20,594 bases of DNA from Verrucomicrobiota bacterium (GTDB taxonomy: Bacteria > Verrucomicrobiota > Verrucomicrobiia > Opitutales > Opitutaceae). Both the position numbers and the translations under genes were made by a program. Below are positions 8,026-15,431 of this stretch, piece by piece; the first letter of the stretch is position 1, and every line of letters begins with the position of its first letter. The notes beneath the pieces are model-generated. The model saw nothing but the letters and a program-made list of their open reading frames with translations. It was not told where the DNA came from and ran no database searches. The stretch is taken from the NCBI GenBank assembly GCA_023386835.1, contig JAEWIY010000210.1:1-20594 (forward strand). Reading direction: 5' to 3'.

Positions 8026-8460
8026 ACAATGCTTCGTGTGTGGGTGGCCGCATCGGTTCCGTCATCGATCGTCGGAGGCATGGGGTCCGACCAGACCGGA
8101 ATCGCCGCCTGGTTCAGGCGGAGCTTTGGGCCGGGAAAAGAAATTTGCGATGCTGTCGATCTCTGCGGCATGACCAAGAACATGTGATCGTTCACCCTAG
8201 GCCCGCGGCTTCGCGCCGGCTCGTTCCGTAAGCGGGGCCCGTATTCACAACAAGGATGCGATCGGTTGTGAGGAGCTGTCTCTGGAGTTGGGGAGATTCC
8301 CTCAGGGTTACTCTCAACGTCGCTTCAGGGGCGGCTGGGGATCACTTCCCTCGGCACTCCGGAGTTGACCGGCGGGCGGCGCTTGCCGACGTTCGGCGCC
8401 GGCTGTCCGGCGGAGATCGCCCCGATCTTGCTGCTGCTGGCGCCCAACTTTCGACCCACT
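8026..8460. other. Intergenic region upstream of the BamE-like gene
   Basis: This is about 435 bp between divergent genes. It holds one clear hairpin, CCGCCTG/CAGGCGG at 8105-8121 with a 3-nt loop, lying about 350 bp before the next gene and lacking a T-run. The reading frame of the BamE-like gene is open from 8365, but that extension is not native-looking. I see no small gene with a plausible start and composition, no operator palindrome and no sigma-54 element. It may carry an untranslated leader. Confidence 0.4.
8105..8121. other. Short perfect hairpin
   Basis: CCGCCTG at 8105-8111 and CAGGCGG at 8115-8121 pair perfectly across a GTT loop. There is no T-run after it on the plus strand beyond CTTT, so a terminator call is weak. 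Role unknown. Confidence 0.35.
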
Positions 8461-9282
8461 ATGAAGGTTCTACGTATCCTGGGCACCGCTGTCGCGGCGA
8501 TGCTCGTTTCCGGGCTTCCGCTGTCCGCGTTGGACACGGATGACATCATCAAGATGCACAAGGCCGGTCTGTCGGAGCAGACGATCCTGCTCGCGATGCA
8601 GAATGAGCCGGGCGAGTACGACACCAGCTCAAAGGCGCTGATCAGACTCAAGGAAGCCGGCGTGCCGGACAGCATCATCCAACGCACGCTGTCGCCCAAA
8701 GCGCCGACCAGCCCTTCGGCTCCCCCCGTGCCGCCGGCTCAGTCCACTGCGGGCGGCGCTGACGTGTTCTGGGGCGACTATCCGTCGATCGCGCCGGAGT
8801 TCATCGACCCGGTGCCCGGGCAGGATTACTACCTGCGCTTCACGCTGCGGCAGGAGGATAATGAGTATCCGTCGACAAACTACGGCCGCGGCATCGTGGT
8901 GCCGATCAACACGCGGGTGAAGCTGCTTTCGTACAGCAAGAAGAACATCCTCCTCCAGGTCCTCGAGACGGGCTCGGAGTTGAAGGTCGTCAATGAAGAG
9001 AAGTACACCGGGCGTTCGCCGGCTGGTTTTGCGAAGTTGATGCTCTCGGCCGTACCCACGCCGCTCGAGCGGCTGCCCGACCAGGTCGCCGCCGCCATCC
9101 GAATCGGCGAGCCGCGCCGGGGCATGACGAAGGAGCAGGTGATCATGGCGCGCGGCTATCCGCCGGTGCACGAGACGACATCGACGGAAAGCGACCGCTG
9201 GGTTTACTGGAGCAGCCGCTTCGTCAAACAGACGATTGTCTTCGTCAACGGTCGGCTGACCGAAGGCCGCGGCATCTACTGA
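8461..9282 (+). CDS. Secreted protein with BamE/SmpA-OmlA-like C-terminal domain
   Basis: This is a 273-residue exported protein. Residues 1-23 form a signal peptide ending LPLSA, without a lipobox Cys. A small helical repeat follows: DTDDIIKMHKAGLSEQTILLAM paired with SSKALIRLKEAGVPDSIIQRTL, a pattern seen in secreted proteins of several Gram-negative phyla. A Pro/Ser linker then leads to a middle beta-rich region with DYYLRFTLRQEDNEY. The C-terminal 60 residues match a BamE-like fold: GEPRRGMTKEQVIMARGYPP, then DRWVYWSS, then a final strand FVNGRLTEG. BamE domains act at the outer membrane. The ATG at 8461 is chosen because the signal peptide begins there. It is followed by a strong terminator and so probably forms a single-gene unit. 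Confidence 0.8.
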   Translation: MKVLRILGTAVAAMLVSGLPLSALDTDDIIKMHKAGLSEQTILLAMQNEPGEYDTSSKALIRLKEAGVPDSIIQRTLSPKAPTSPSAPPVPPAQSTAGGADVFWGDYPSIAPEFIDPVPGQDYYLRFTLRQEDNEYPSTNYGRGIVVPINTRVKLLSYSKKNILLQVLETGSELKVVNEEKYTGRSPAGFAKLMLSAVPTPLERLPDQVAAAIRIGEPRRGMTKEQVIMARGYPPVHETTSTESDRWVYWSSRFVKQTIVFVNGRLTEGRGIY

Positions 9283-9338
9283 GACCGGGCGCGTTCGGCT
9301 CAAGCGCCCTCGTTCGTTTCTCTCTTTGCAATGCAGGC

Positions 9339-9371
9339 GCCCCGTCTCCCCGCGAGACGGGGCTTTTTCTT
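9339..9371 (+). terminator. Strong Rho-independent terminator
   Basis: GCCCCGTCTC at 9339-9348 pairs with GAGACGGGGC at 9354-9363, a perfect 10-bp stem with a 5-nt loop, followed directly by TTTTTCTT. It lies about 57 bp past the stop of the BamE-like gene and insulates the EamA gene. Confidence 0.92.
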
Positions 9372-9494
9372 GCGCGTTCGTCGCTTCATCTGGGGCGACC
9401 GGCACACTGACGTGCGTTTTCGTCGCCTCACTGTCATTGCAAAACCTGTGCGGGACGCTGGCGCGGAGCCGGCCTCTGGACGTACTAAAGAACG

Positions 9495-10445
9495 ATGACG
9501 ACCCCGTCCTGGCCTTGGCAGCATCTCGCGCTCGCGCTGGTGGTGGTCATGATCTGGGGCACCAACTTTGTGGCGATCAAGGTCGCGCTGGAGGCCTTGC
9601 CGCCGCTGTTTTTGTGCGCCTTGCGGTTTCTGCTCGTGGCCTTCCCGGCGGTGTTCTTCCTGCGGCGCCCGGCGATTCCCGTGCGACTGTTGCTTCTGTA
9701 CGGCCTCACGATGTTCGGGCTGCACTTCGGGTTTCTCTTCCTCGGCATGAAGCTGGGGGTGTCCGCCGGACTGGCGTCGCTGACATTGCAGTTCCAGGTG
9801 TTCGTGACCCTGGCGCTGGCGGCGACGTTGCTGCGTGAACGGATCCTGCCGGTGCAGCTGCTGGGGGCGCTGGCGGCCTGTGCCGGCTTTGTGGTCGTGG
9901 GCCTGCACACGGGCGGCGATGTGACCTTGCCCGGCTTGATCTGTGTGTTGCTTGGCGCGACGTCATGGGGCTTCGCCAACTTCACGTCGAAGCGCCTCGG
10001 TCGCGTTCACGCGCTGTCGCTCGTCGCTTGGGGCAGTCTGGTGGTGCCGGTTCCGATGGGACTGGCATCGCTGGCCTTTGAGGGTCCTGGGCGGATTGTG
10101 CAGGGACTGCAAATGGCCACGGGCGCGACCGTTTTCAGCGTCGCCTACATCGTCTACGGTTCGACGCTGGTGGCGTATTCCTTGTGGAGCTGGCTGCTGG
10201 TGCGGCATCCCGCGTCCACCGTGGCGCCGTTCACCCTGCTGGTTCCGGTGCTCGGGCTCTTCAGTTCAGCCCTGCTGCTCAATGAGCGGCTGTACGCTTG
10301 GAAGCTGTACGCGGCCGTGCTGGTGATCCTCGGGCTGGCGCTGAACGTGTTTGGTCCGCGCTGGTGGCGTGGGAGAACGAACGGACCGCTGCCGGTGACA
10401 TCTCCGGAGCCCGTTTCGATGGAGCCGCCGCTGCGCCGGGAGTAA
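9495..10445 (+). CDS. eamA: EamA-type DMT exporter (O-acetylserine/cysteine exporter-like)
   Basis: This is a 316-residue inner-membrane drug/metabolite transporter with two EamA repeats of about five helices each. It closely follows E. coli EamA (YdeD), an exporter of cysteine-pathway metabolites: ALVVVMIWGTNFVAIKVALE, LPPLFLCALRFLLVAFPAVF, KLGVSAGLASLTLQFQVF, then in the second repeat LLGATSWGFANFTSKRLGR, STLVAYSLWSWLLVRHPAST and VAPFTLLVPVLGLFSSALLL. The last helix ends LALNVFG and a disordered Pro/Glu tail follows. The ATG at 9495 precedes the first helix directly. It stands alone between a terminator and the GH43 gene. Real substrate in this organism is not shown. Confidence 0.87.
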   Translation: MTTPSWPWQHLALALVVVMIWGTNFVAIKVALEALPPLFLCALRFLLVAFPAVFFLRRPAIPVRLLLLYGLTMFGLHFGFLFLGMKLGVSAGLASLTLQFQVFVTLALAATLLRERILPVQLLGALAACAGFVVVGLHTGGDVTLPGLICVLLGATSWGFANFTSKRLGRVHALSLVAWGSLVVPVPMGLASLAFEGPGRIVQGLQMATGATVFSVAYIVYGSTLVAYSLWSWLLVRHPASTVAPFTLLVPVLGLFSSALLLNERLYAWKLYAAVLVILGLALNVFGPRWWRGRTNGPLPVTSPEPVSMEPPLRRE

Positions 10446-10502
10446 GGGGCCGGCGAGTGTCGGCCGGGTCAAACCAGGCGCCAGTTCCAGCCGCGAACCC
10501 TA

Positions 10503-10520
10503 TGCTCTAATGTTAAAGCA
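10503..10520. promoter_or_regulatory. Candidate LacI-family operator upstream of GH43
   Basis: TGCTCTAATGTTAAAGCA is an imperfect 18-bp palindrome (14 of 18 positions symmetric) about 100 bp before the GH43 start. It shares length and the outer TGC...GCA and inner AA...TT marks with the perfect palindrome at 19184-19201 and the site at 20369-20386. Its centre is TG rather than the usual CG, which weakens it. Confidence 0.4.
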
Positions 10521-10619
10521 CCTGTGCCGGGAAATCGCTCGCCGGCAGGTGGGCAGGTGTGTGCTGTGAGGGAAGGGCACTTCACTGGGCCCGGTTATCC
10601 TTAGGCGAATGTTTGTATC

Positions 10620-11582
10620 ATGAGTTCACGTTCTCCGCTCATCACGCATCTCTACACCGCCGACCCCTCGGCCCACGTGTTCGACGGCAAGATCTACATC
10701 TATCCCTCGCACGACTTGGACCAGGACGCGGTCGAAAACGACCTTGGTGATCAGTACCAGATGGAGGACTACCATGTCTTCTCGCAGCCGCACCCGGAGG
10801 GACCGGTGACGGATCACGGGCAGGTCTTGCATGTGCGGGATGTTCCCTGGGCCGAGCGGCAGATGTGGGCTCCGGACGCTGCGTATCACGACGGCACCTA
10901 CTATCTTTATTTTCCGGCGCGCGACCGCTCGGGCATCTTCCGGATCGGCGTCGCCACGTCGTCGCGCCCGGAAGGGCCGTTCCGCGCGGAGCCGGAGCCG
11001 ATCGCTGGCAGCTACAGCATCGATCCATGCGTTTTCCGCGACGTCGATGGAACGCACTACCTCTATTTCGGCGGCGTGTGGGGCGGGCAACTACAGTGCT
11101 GGACCACCGGCAAGTTCATCGCCGACGCGAAAATGCCGCCGGATGACGCGCCGTCGATCAACGCCCGCGTGGCGCGGCTCTCGCCGGACATGCGCAGCAT
11201 GGCGGCTCCACACCAGGAGGTCGTGATCCTGGATGCGCAGGGGAACCGCTTGCTCGCGGGTGACATTCAGCGGCGCTACTTCGAAGGCCCGTGGGTGCAC
11301 GTTTATCGTGGCACGTACTACTTTTCGTATTCGACCGGAGACGCGCACACGTTGGTCTACGCAACCGGGTCGAGTCCGATGGGGCCGTTCACCTTCCGCG
11401 GCACGATCCTTTCGCCGGTTGTTGGTTGGACGACGCATCACTCGATCGTCGAGCACAACGGTCGCTGGTGGTTGTACTACCACGATGCCACGATGTCGGG
11501 CGGCTTGAGCTACAAGCGCTCGGTGAAGGTGCAGGAGCTCTTCTACGAACCAGACGGCTCGATTCGCCCGATGGTGCCCTGA
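10620..11582 (+). CDS. Glycoside hydrolase family 43 (beta-xylosidase / alpha-L-arabinofuranosidase type)
   Basis: This is a 320-residue five-bladed beta-propeller glycosidase. The GH43 catalytic residues can all be placed: Asp15 in YTADPSAHVFDGKIYIY (general base), Asp135 in GSYSIDPCVF (pKa modulator), and Glu222 in RRYFEGPWVHVYRGTYY (general acid). Other family marks are RQMWAPDAAYHDGTYYLYF, FGGVWGGQLQCWTTG and GWTTHHSIVEHNGRWWLYYHD. The overall pattern resembles enzymes labelled xylosidase/arabinofuranosidase, perhaps subfamily 12. There is no signal peptide, so it probably acts in the cytoplasm on imported oligosaccharides or glycosides; an upstream export start is not available. A LacI-type palindrome about 100 bp upstream links it to the sugar locus at the right end. 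Substrate is inferred from family only. Confidence 0.92.
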   Translation: MSSRSPLITHLYTADPSAHVFDGKIYIYPSHDLDQDAVENDLGDQYQMEDYHVFSQPHPEGPVTDHGQVLHVRDVPWAERQMWAPDAAYHDGTYYLYFPARDRSGIFRIGVATSSRPEGPFRAEPEPIAGSYSIDPCVFRDVDGTHYLYFGGVWGGQLQCWTTGKFIADAKMPPDDAPSINARVARLSPDMRSMAAPHQEVVILDAQGNRLLAGDIQRRYFEGPWVHVYRGTYYFSYSTGDAHTLVYATGSSPMGPFTFRGTILSPVVGWTTHHSIVEHNGRWWLYYHDATMSGGLSYKRSVKVQELFYEPDGSIRPMVP

Positions 11583-11996
11583 CGGCACTGTCGCCAACTG
11601 GGATTGGGCGAAGGTGGGCCGCCCGGTTGGTTTCACTCGGAGCGACATCATCGGCGCTCCGGGTGACCGCTGGGTTTTTTAGTCCGCGCATCAGTGATCC
11701 GCGCCGGCTGCACGCCGCGCGACGCAGAGCGGCACCGATCGAACCGGTACCGACGCCGTTTTTTGTGCGCCGGTCTGATCGGTTGCGCGCGTTGGCGGGA
11801 GTGAAGCGGCCGACGTTGAGGCTGTCAGCAGCGCGAGGCACGGAGTAGCGGAATTCGACCGCGGTCTTTGCGGCGCCCAGTCGGTTTCGCGGGACGAACA
11901 CACTTTTGTGGCCTGCCGCTGCAACTTCCGGTGCCTGGCTCGGGTACTTGATGCCGGATCACCCCATCAGCTCCGGCCAGTCCTTCCGCCGCGCTG
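11583..11996. other. Intergenic region between GH43 and the ABC permease
   Basis: This stretch of about 410 bp shows no gene I can support. Open frames on both strands here are Arg/Pro/Ser-rich and lack family features. Two T-runs (TTTTTT near 11675 and near 11759) follow GC-rich sequence, but I find no good stem directly before either. A promoter for the permease should be near the right end but no clear boxes are visible. Confidence 0.5.
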
Positions 11997-14456
11997 ATGC
12001 TTAACCTCAACGCGCCCACCGTGACCTCACTCCGCATCGCCTGCCGCTCCCTCGCCAAGTCTCCCGGATTTGTCGCGGTGGTCATCCTCACCCTCGCTCT
12101 CGGAATCGGCGTGAATACGTCGATGTACACGCTGGTCGACGTGATGTTCTTCCGAACGGTGCCGTTTCCGCAGCCGGAAGAACTTCGCGTCGTGTCCGGC
12201 ATGTCGCCGCAGAGTCCCCGGGAGAACTTCTCCTTTGCCGAGCTCGAGGAGATGCACGCCCAGATGGTGGGGCCGGACAAGCCGTTCGCCTCGCTGACCA
12301 CCTACGCCTATTGGAACAACACCTTGGCCGAACCGGGAAAACCCGCGGAGCGGCTGGTTTCGCTGGATGCCTCGGCGGACTTTTTTACGACGTTTCAGGT
12401 GCAGCCGGCGTTGGGGCGCGCGTTCACGGCCGACGAGCAAGTGCCCGGCCGCAACCAGGTCGCCTTGCTCAGCCATCGTTTGTGGCAGTCGCGCTTTGGG
12501 GGTGATCCCAACATCGTGGGTCGTTCCGTCCGGCTGAACGCAGAGCAGGTGACGATCATCGGTGTCATGCCCGCGTCCTTTGTGGCGCCGCTGTTTCTTG
12601 GCCCGGTCGAGCTGGTGCGTCCGATCACGCTGCCGCGACACATCGTGGATGATCGCAACAGCCGGTTCTTTACCGCGCTGGCCAGGCTGCAACCGGGTGT
12701 CACGACGGAGCAGGCGCAAGCGCAACTCGCGCCGTTGGCTGCACGCTGGGCCACGGATTACCCGCAGACCAGCAAGGATCGTTCGATCCGTCTGATGGAG
12801 CCGCACAAGGCCTCGATGGACGACGTCAGCAAGTTCATCGTCTGGCTGCTGTTCGGCCTCGGCGCCGCCGTGCTGCTCGTCGCCTGCGCCAACATCGCCA
12901 ATCTGCAACTCGCCCGCGCCACCGGCAACGTGCGCGACCTGGCGATCCGCTCCGCGCTCGGCGCTTCACGCGCGCAGTTGATCCAGCACCAGCTGACCGA
13001 ATGCATGGTGCTCGCGCTGGTAGGTGGCCTGGCGGGTGTGCTGGTGGCTTGGGTCGTCAATTACCTCCTCGGTAACGCGATCTGGCTCGGCCCGGGTGGG
13101 GTCGACCGGCTGGCCTTGCCGCTGAATGGCCGCGTGCTCGCCGGCGCCTTGGTCGTTTCCGTGCTCACGGGTTTGCTCTTCGGCCTGCTGCCCGCGTGGT
13201 TCGCCTCGCGCGGAGATATCGCCGCCACCCTGCGCAGTCAGACGCGCAGCACGACGTCCGGTCGCGGACCGCGGCTGATGCGGCATGGCCTGATCGTGGG
13301 CGAAGTGGCCGTGGCGCTCGCCCTGCTCGGGGTCGCCGGCGTGATGATCCGTGGTTTGGATACCATGATGCAGCGCCACAAGGGGTGGGATACCGAGCGC
13401 ATCCTGGCGGCCAACATCCACCTGCCGGAACAGTCGACCTACGCCACCGAGGAGAAACGGCGCGAGGCCGTCGAGAAGTTGGTCAATCGACTGGAACAGG
13501 TCCCGGGGGCGGAGCGCACCGCCGTGTGCACGACGATTCCACTTTTTGGATACTCCCGGACGACCGCGCTGCTGGTGGATGGCCAGGCCGATGATGATCC
13601 AGCGCGCCTGCCGAGCCTCGGCTATACCATGGTGGCGGGCGACTATTTCCAGACGCTGGGGGTGCCGCTGCTGGAAGGCCGGCTTTTCCCGCGCGAGATC
13701 AACGCCGAGAGTCCGCCCGTCGTGATCATCAACCAGACGATGGCGCGCCATTTCTGGCCCAACGGCAGCGCGATTGGCCGTCGCGTGGGCGAGCGCAACG
13801 GCGACCAGATCACCTGGCGCGAAGTGATCGGTGTCGTGGGTGACGTGCAGTTTGCCCTCAACATCACAAATCCTCCGACTGCGTTTCAGGCCTACAAGCC
13901 GATGGTGCAGGAGCCGTGGGGCTACATGTTCCTCGTCGCCCGCGGGGCGTCGCCGGCCCGGTTCAAGAGCGAATTGCGCCGGGTGGTGGCGGACCTCGAT
14001 CCTGACGTTGCCATCCTGGAGATGTACACGGTTCCGGAGGCGGCTGATCGTTTTCAGCACAACATCGTGGTGGTGAACGAAACCCTGGCGGCGTTCGCGC
14101 TCCTCGGCGTCGTGCTCGCCGCGATCGGGTTGTATGGCGTCATCTCCTACGTGGTCGCGCAGCGCACCAATGAGTTCGGCATTCGGATCGCGCTGGGCGC
14201 TTCACCGAATCGCGTCGTCCGCTTGGTCTTGCGTCTGGGCGTGATGTTGACGGCGCTGGGAGTGGTGCTCGGGCTGGCGGCGTCGTATGGCTTGAGCCGG
14301 TGGGTGGCGGCCATCATGCCGCGCATGGCAGATCTCGATCCGGTGAACTTCGCGCTGACCGGACTCGTGTTGCTCGTCGTCGCGCTCGTCGCCTGCTATG
14401 TGCCCGCGCGGCGCGCAACGCGGGTTGATCCGCTGGAGGCGCTGCGCGCCGAGTAA
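11997..14456 (+). CDS. MacB/FtsX-type ABC permease, duplicated orphan ('ADOP') form
   Basis: This is an 819-residue inner-membrane protein with two MacB/FtsX units. Unit one has a first helix at about 22-40 (GFVAVVILTLALGIGVNTSM), a periplasmic MacB-like core of about 230 residues (including GRNQVALLSHRLWQSRFGGD and IIGVMPASF), and three helices starting VWLLFGLGAAVLLVACANIA with the coupling motif RDLAIRSALGASRAQL. Unit two repeats this: HGLIVGEVAVALALLGVAGV, a second periplasmic core (VVIINQTMARHFWP, IGVVGDVQ), then helices with NEFGIRIALGASPNRVVRLV and the ending PARRATRVDPLEALRAE. This architecture is common in Acidobacteria and Verrucomicrobia. No ATPase gene is adjacent, so it is an orphan; it may export a compound or act mechanically. 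The ATG at 11997 directly precedes a conserved LRIACRSLAKSPGF. Confidence 0.9.
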   Translation: MLNLNAPTVTSLRIACRSLAKSPGFVAVVILTLALGIGVNTSMYTLVDVMFFRTVPFPQPEELRVVSGMSPQSPRENFSFAELEEMHAQMVGPDKPFASLTTYAYWNNTLAEPGKPAERLVSLDASADFFTTFQVQPALGRAFTADEQVPGRNQVALLSHRLWQSRFGGDPNIVGRSVRLNAEQVTIIGVMPASFVAPLFLGPVELVRPITLPRHIVDDRNSRFFTALARLQPGVTTEQAQAQLAPLAARWATDYPQTSKDRSIRLMEPHKASMDDVSKFIVWLLFGLGAAVLLVACANIANLQLARATGNVRDLAIRSALGASRAQLIQHQLTECMVLALVGGLAGVLVAWVVNYLLGNAIWLGPGGVDRLALPLNGRVLAGALVVSVLTGLLFGLLPAWFASRGDIAATLRSQTRSTTSGRGPRLMRHGLIVGEVAVALALLGVAGVMIRGLDTMMQRHKGWDTERILAANIHLPEQSTYATEEKRREAVEKLVNRLEQVPGAERTAVCTTIPLFGYSRTTALLVDGQADDDPARLPSLGYTMVAGDYFQTLGVPLLEGRLFPREINAESPPVVIINQTMARHFWPNGSAIGRRVGERNGDQITWREVIGVVGDVQFALNITNPPTAFQAYKPMVQEPWGYMFLVARGASPARFKSELRRVVADLDPDVAILEMYTVPEAADRFQHNIVVVNETLAAFALLGVVLAAIGLYGVISYVVAQRTNEFGIRIALGASPNRVVRLVLRLGVMLTALGVVLGLAASYGLSRWVAAIMPRMADLDPVNFALTGLVLLVVALVACYVPARRATRVDPLEALRAE

Positions 14457-14465
14457 GCGGTCGCC

Positions 14466-14496
14466 CACCCAATCCGATGCTTGGTCGGGTTGGGTG
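14466..14496. terminator. Hairpin after the ABC permease (terminator-like, no T-run)
   Basis: CACCCAATCCGA at 14466-14477 pairs with TCGGGTTGGGTG at 14485-14496, a 12-bp stem with a single G-U pair and a 7-nt loop. It begins 9 bp after the permease stop. There is no U-tract downstream, so it may protect the mRNA end or act with Rho rather than stop transcription alone. Confidence 0.5.
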
Positions 14497-14632
14497 TCGC
14501 CGAGAAATGAATACAAATAGAGGAGCTTGAGAGCGATCCGCCGAGGCAGGGGTGGCGTGACTGCCGAGTGTCTCTCAGGGAGACGCTGATCAGCATCGCC
14601 AAGCCTGACCGGATGGCCGAAGGCTCTTTGAT

Positions 14633-15334
14633 GTGCGACCGTCGGGCATGCGTTTACCCCGACTGTTGCTCCTGCCCCTCGCGCTTGCCTCCGTAACCGT
14701 GCCCGCGGCGGCGGTTACCATCGTGGAGTTTCGGGCCCAAGAGACAACCGTGGCAACGCTGGGCACGGGTTATCCGGATCTTTATGCGCCTGATCCGATG
14801 GGCGGTGGGCCTGGCTTGCTGCTGCTGGCCCATTTTGATGCCACCGCTGCGCCGGTTGAGGAGGGCGCCAACTACGCGATTTACGCCGCGTTAGATGCAA
14901 TGGCCACCGTCTGGCCGGCGAGCGGAGGCGATCCGGTCGACGTACCGTTGAGTGGAGGCACTCTTCGGCTCGATCTTTACGATCCGGTGAGCGACACCGC
15001 GAGTTACCGGTTCGAGGCGACCTCCGCCGACGGTTTTTTATTTTGGATGTCCGGCTTCGCGGAGGGCGATCCGGCCTTTGTGCCGTCTCTGGCGTTCCCG
15101 TCCGCCTTCCCGCCGTACCCGGATTTTGGGTACACCCGTTATGATCTCGGTGTGGATGGTCCGGAATGGAAGGCCTTCACGGATTACCTTCAGTTTCCGC
15201 CGACGTTGACGGTCATTCGGGACGGAAATCCGACCGAGGTCCCGGAGACTGCACCGGTGGCGCTGTTGTGCGGAGTCGCGCTTGGGCTGATGGCGCTCTC
15301 GCGCCGGGTGTGCGCCAGTTGGGACGCTGCGTGA
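14633..15334 (+). CDS. Secreted protein with PEP/VPDSG-CTERM-like sorting tail
   Basis: This is a 233-residue exported protein. The N-terminus carries a signal peptide (MRLPRLLLLPLALASVTVPA, ending AAA). The middle is an acidic, Gly/Pro/Tyr-rich beta-type domain I do not recognise, with many aromatic residues (YPDFGYTRYDL). The last 30 residues are the telling part: VPETAPVALLCGVALGL, then MALSRRV, i.e. a short VPE motif, a hydrophobic helix and a basic cluster, as in PEP-CTERM or VPDSG-CTERM tails that are cut by exosortases. The motif is a variant and no exosortase is in the window. A GTG at 14633 with GAAGG 9 nt upstream is used; an ATG at 14648 is an alternative that keeps the same signal peptide. 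Likely surface or matrix protein. Confidence 0.78.
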   Translation: MRPSGMRLPRLLLLPLALASVTVPAAAVTIVEFRAQETTVATLGTGYPDLYAPDPMGGGPGLLLLAHFDATAAPVEEGANYAIYAALDAMATVWPASGGDPVDVPLSGGTLRLDLYDPVSDTASYRFEATSADGFLFWMSGFAEGDPAFVPSLAFPSAFPPYPDFGYTRYDLGVDGPEWKAFTDYLQFPPTLTVIRDGNPTEVPETAPVALLCGVALGLMALSRRVCASWDAA

Positions 15335-15418
15335 CGGCCCGATGCTGAGGAGGGAAAGCCGGTGACGAGAGCCGCGGTCGCAAATCGCGGGCGCGGCTGG
15401 ACGCGTCGGCGATTTGGC

Positions 15419-15425
15419 AGGAGGG
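15419..15425 (+). promoter_or_regulatory. Ribosome binding site deciding the SelO start
   Basis: AGGAGGG lies 6 nt before the ATG at 15432. It is the best Shine-Dalgarno match in the window and rules out the upstream in-frame TTG at 15414, which lies before the site itself. Confidence 0.85.
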
Positions 15426-15431
15426 TGGGGC

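Noticed and set aside
9420..9494. Sigma-54-like match TGGCGCGGAGCCGGCC upstream of eamA
   Set aside because: The spacing is right but only the GG and GC core fits. The TGGCAC and TTGC context is missing, so it is expected by chance in GC-rich DNA.
11700..11770. Possible terminator at the second T-run after GH43
   Set aside because: No stem of more than four uninterrupted pairs could be formed directly before the T-run.
12966..14060. 364-residue open frame on the minus strand
   Set aside because: It lies fully opposite the ABC permease, is rich in His/Arg/Gln/Pro and has no family motif. It is a GC-rich shadow.
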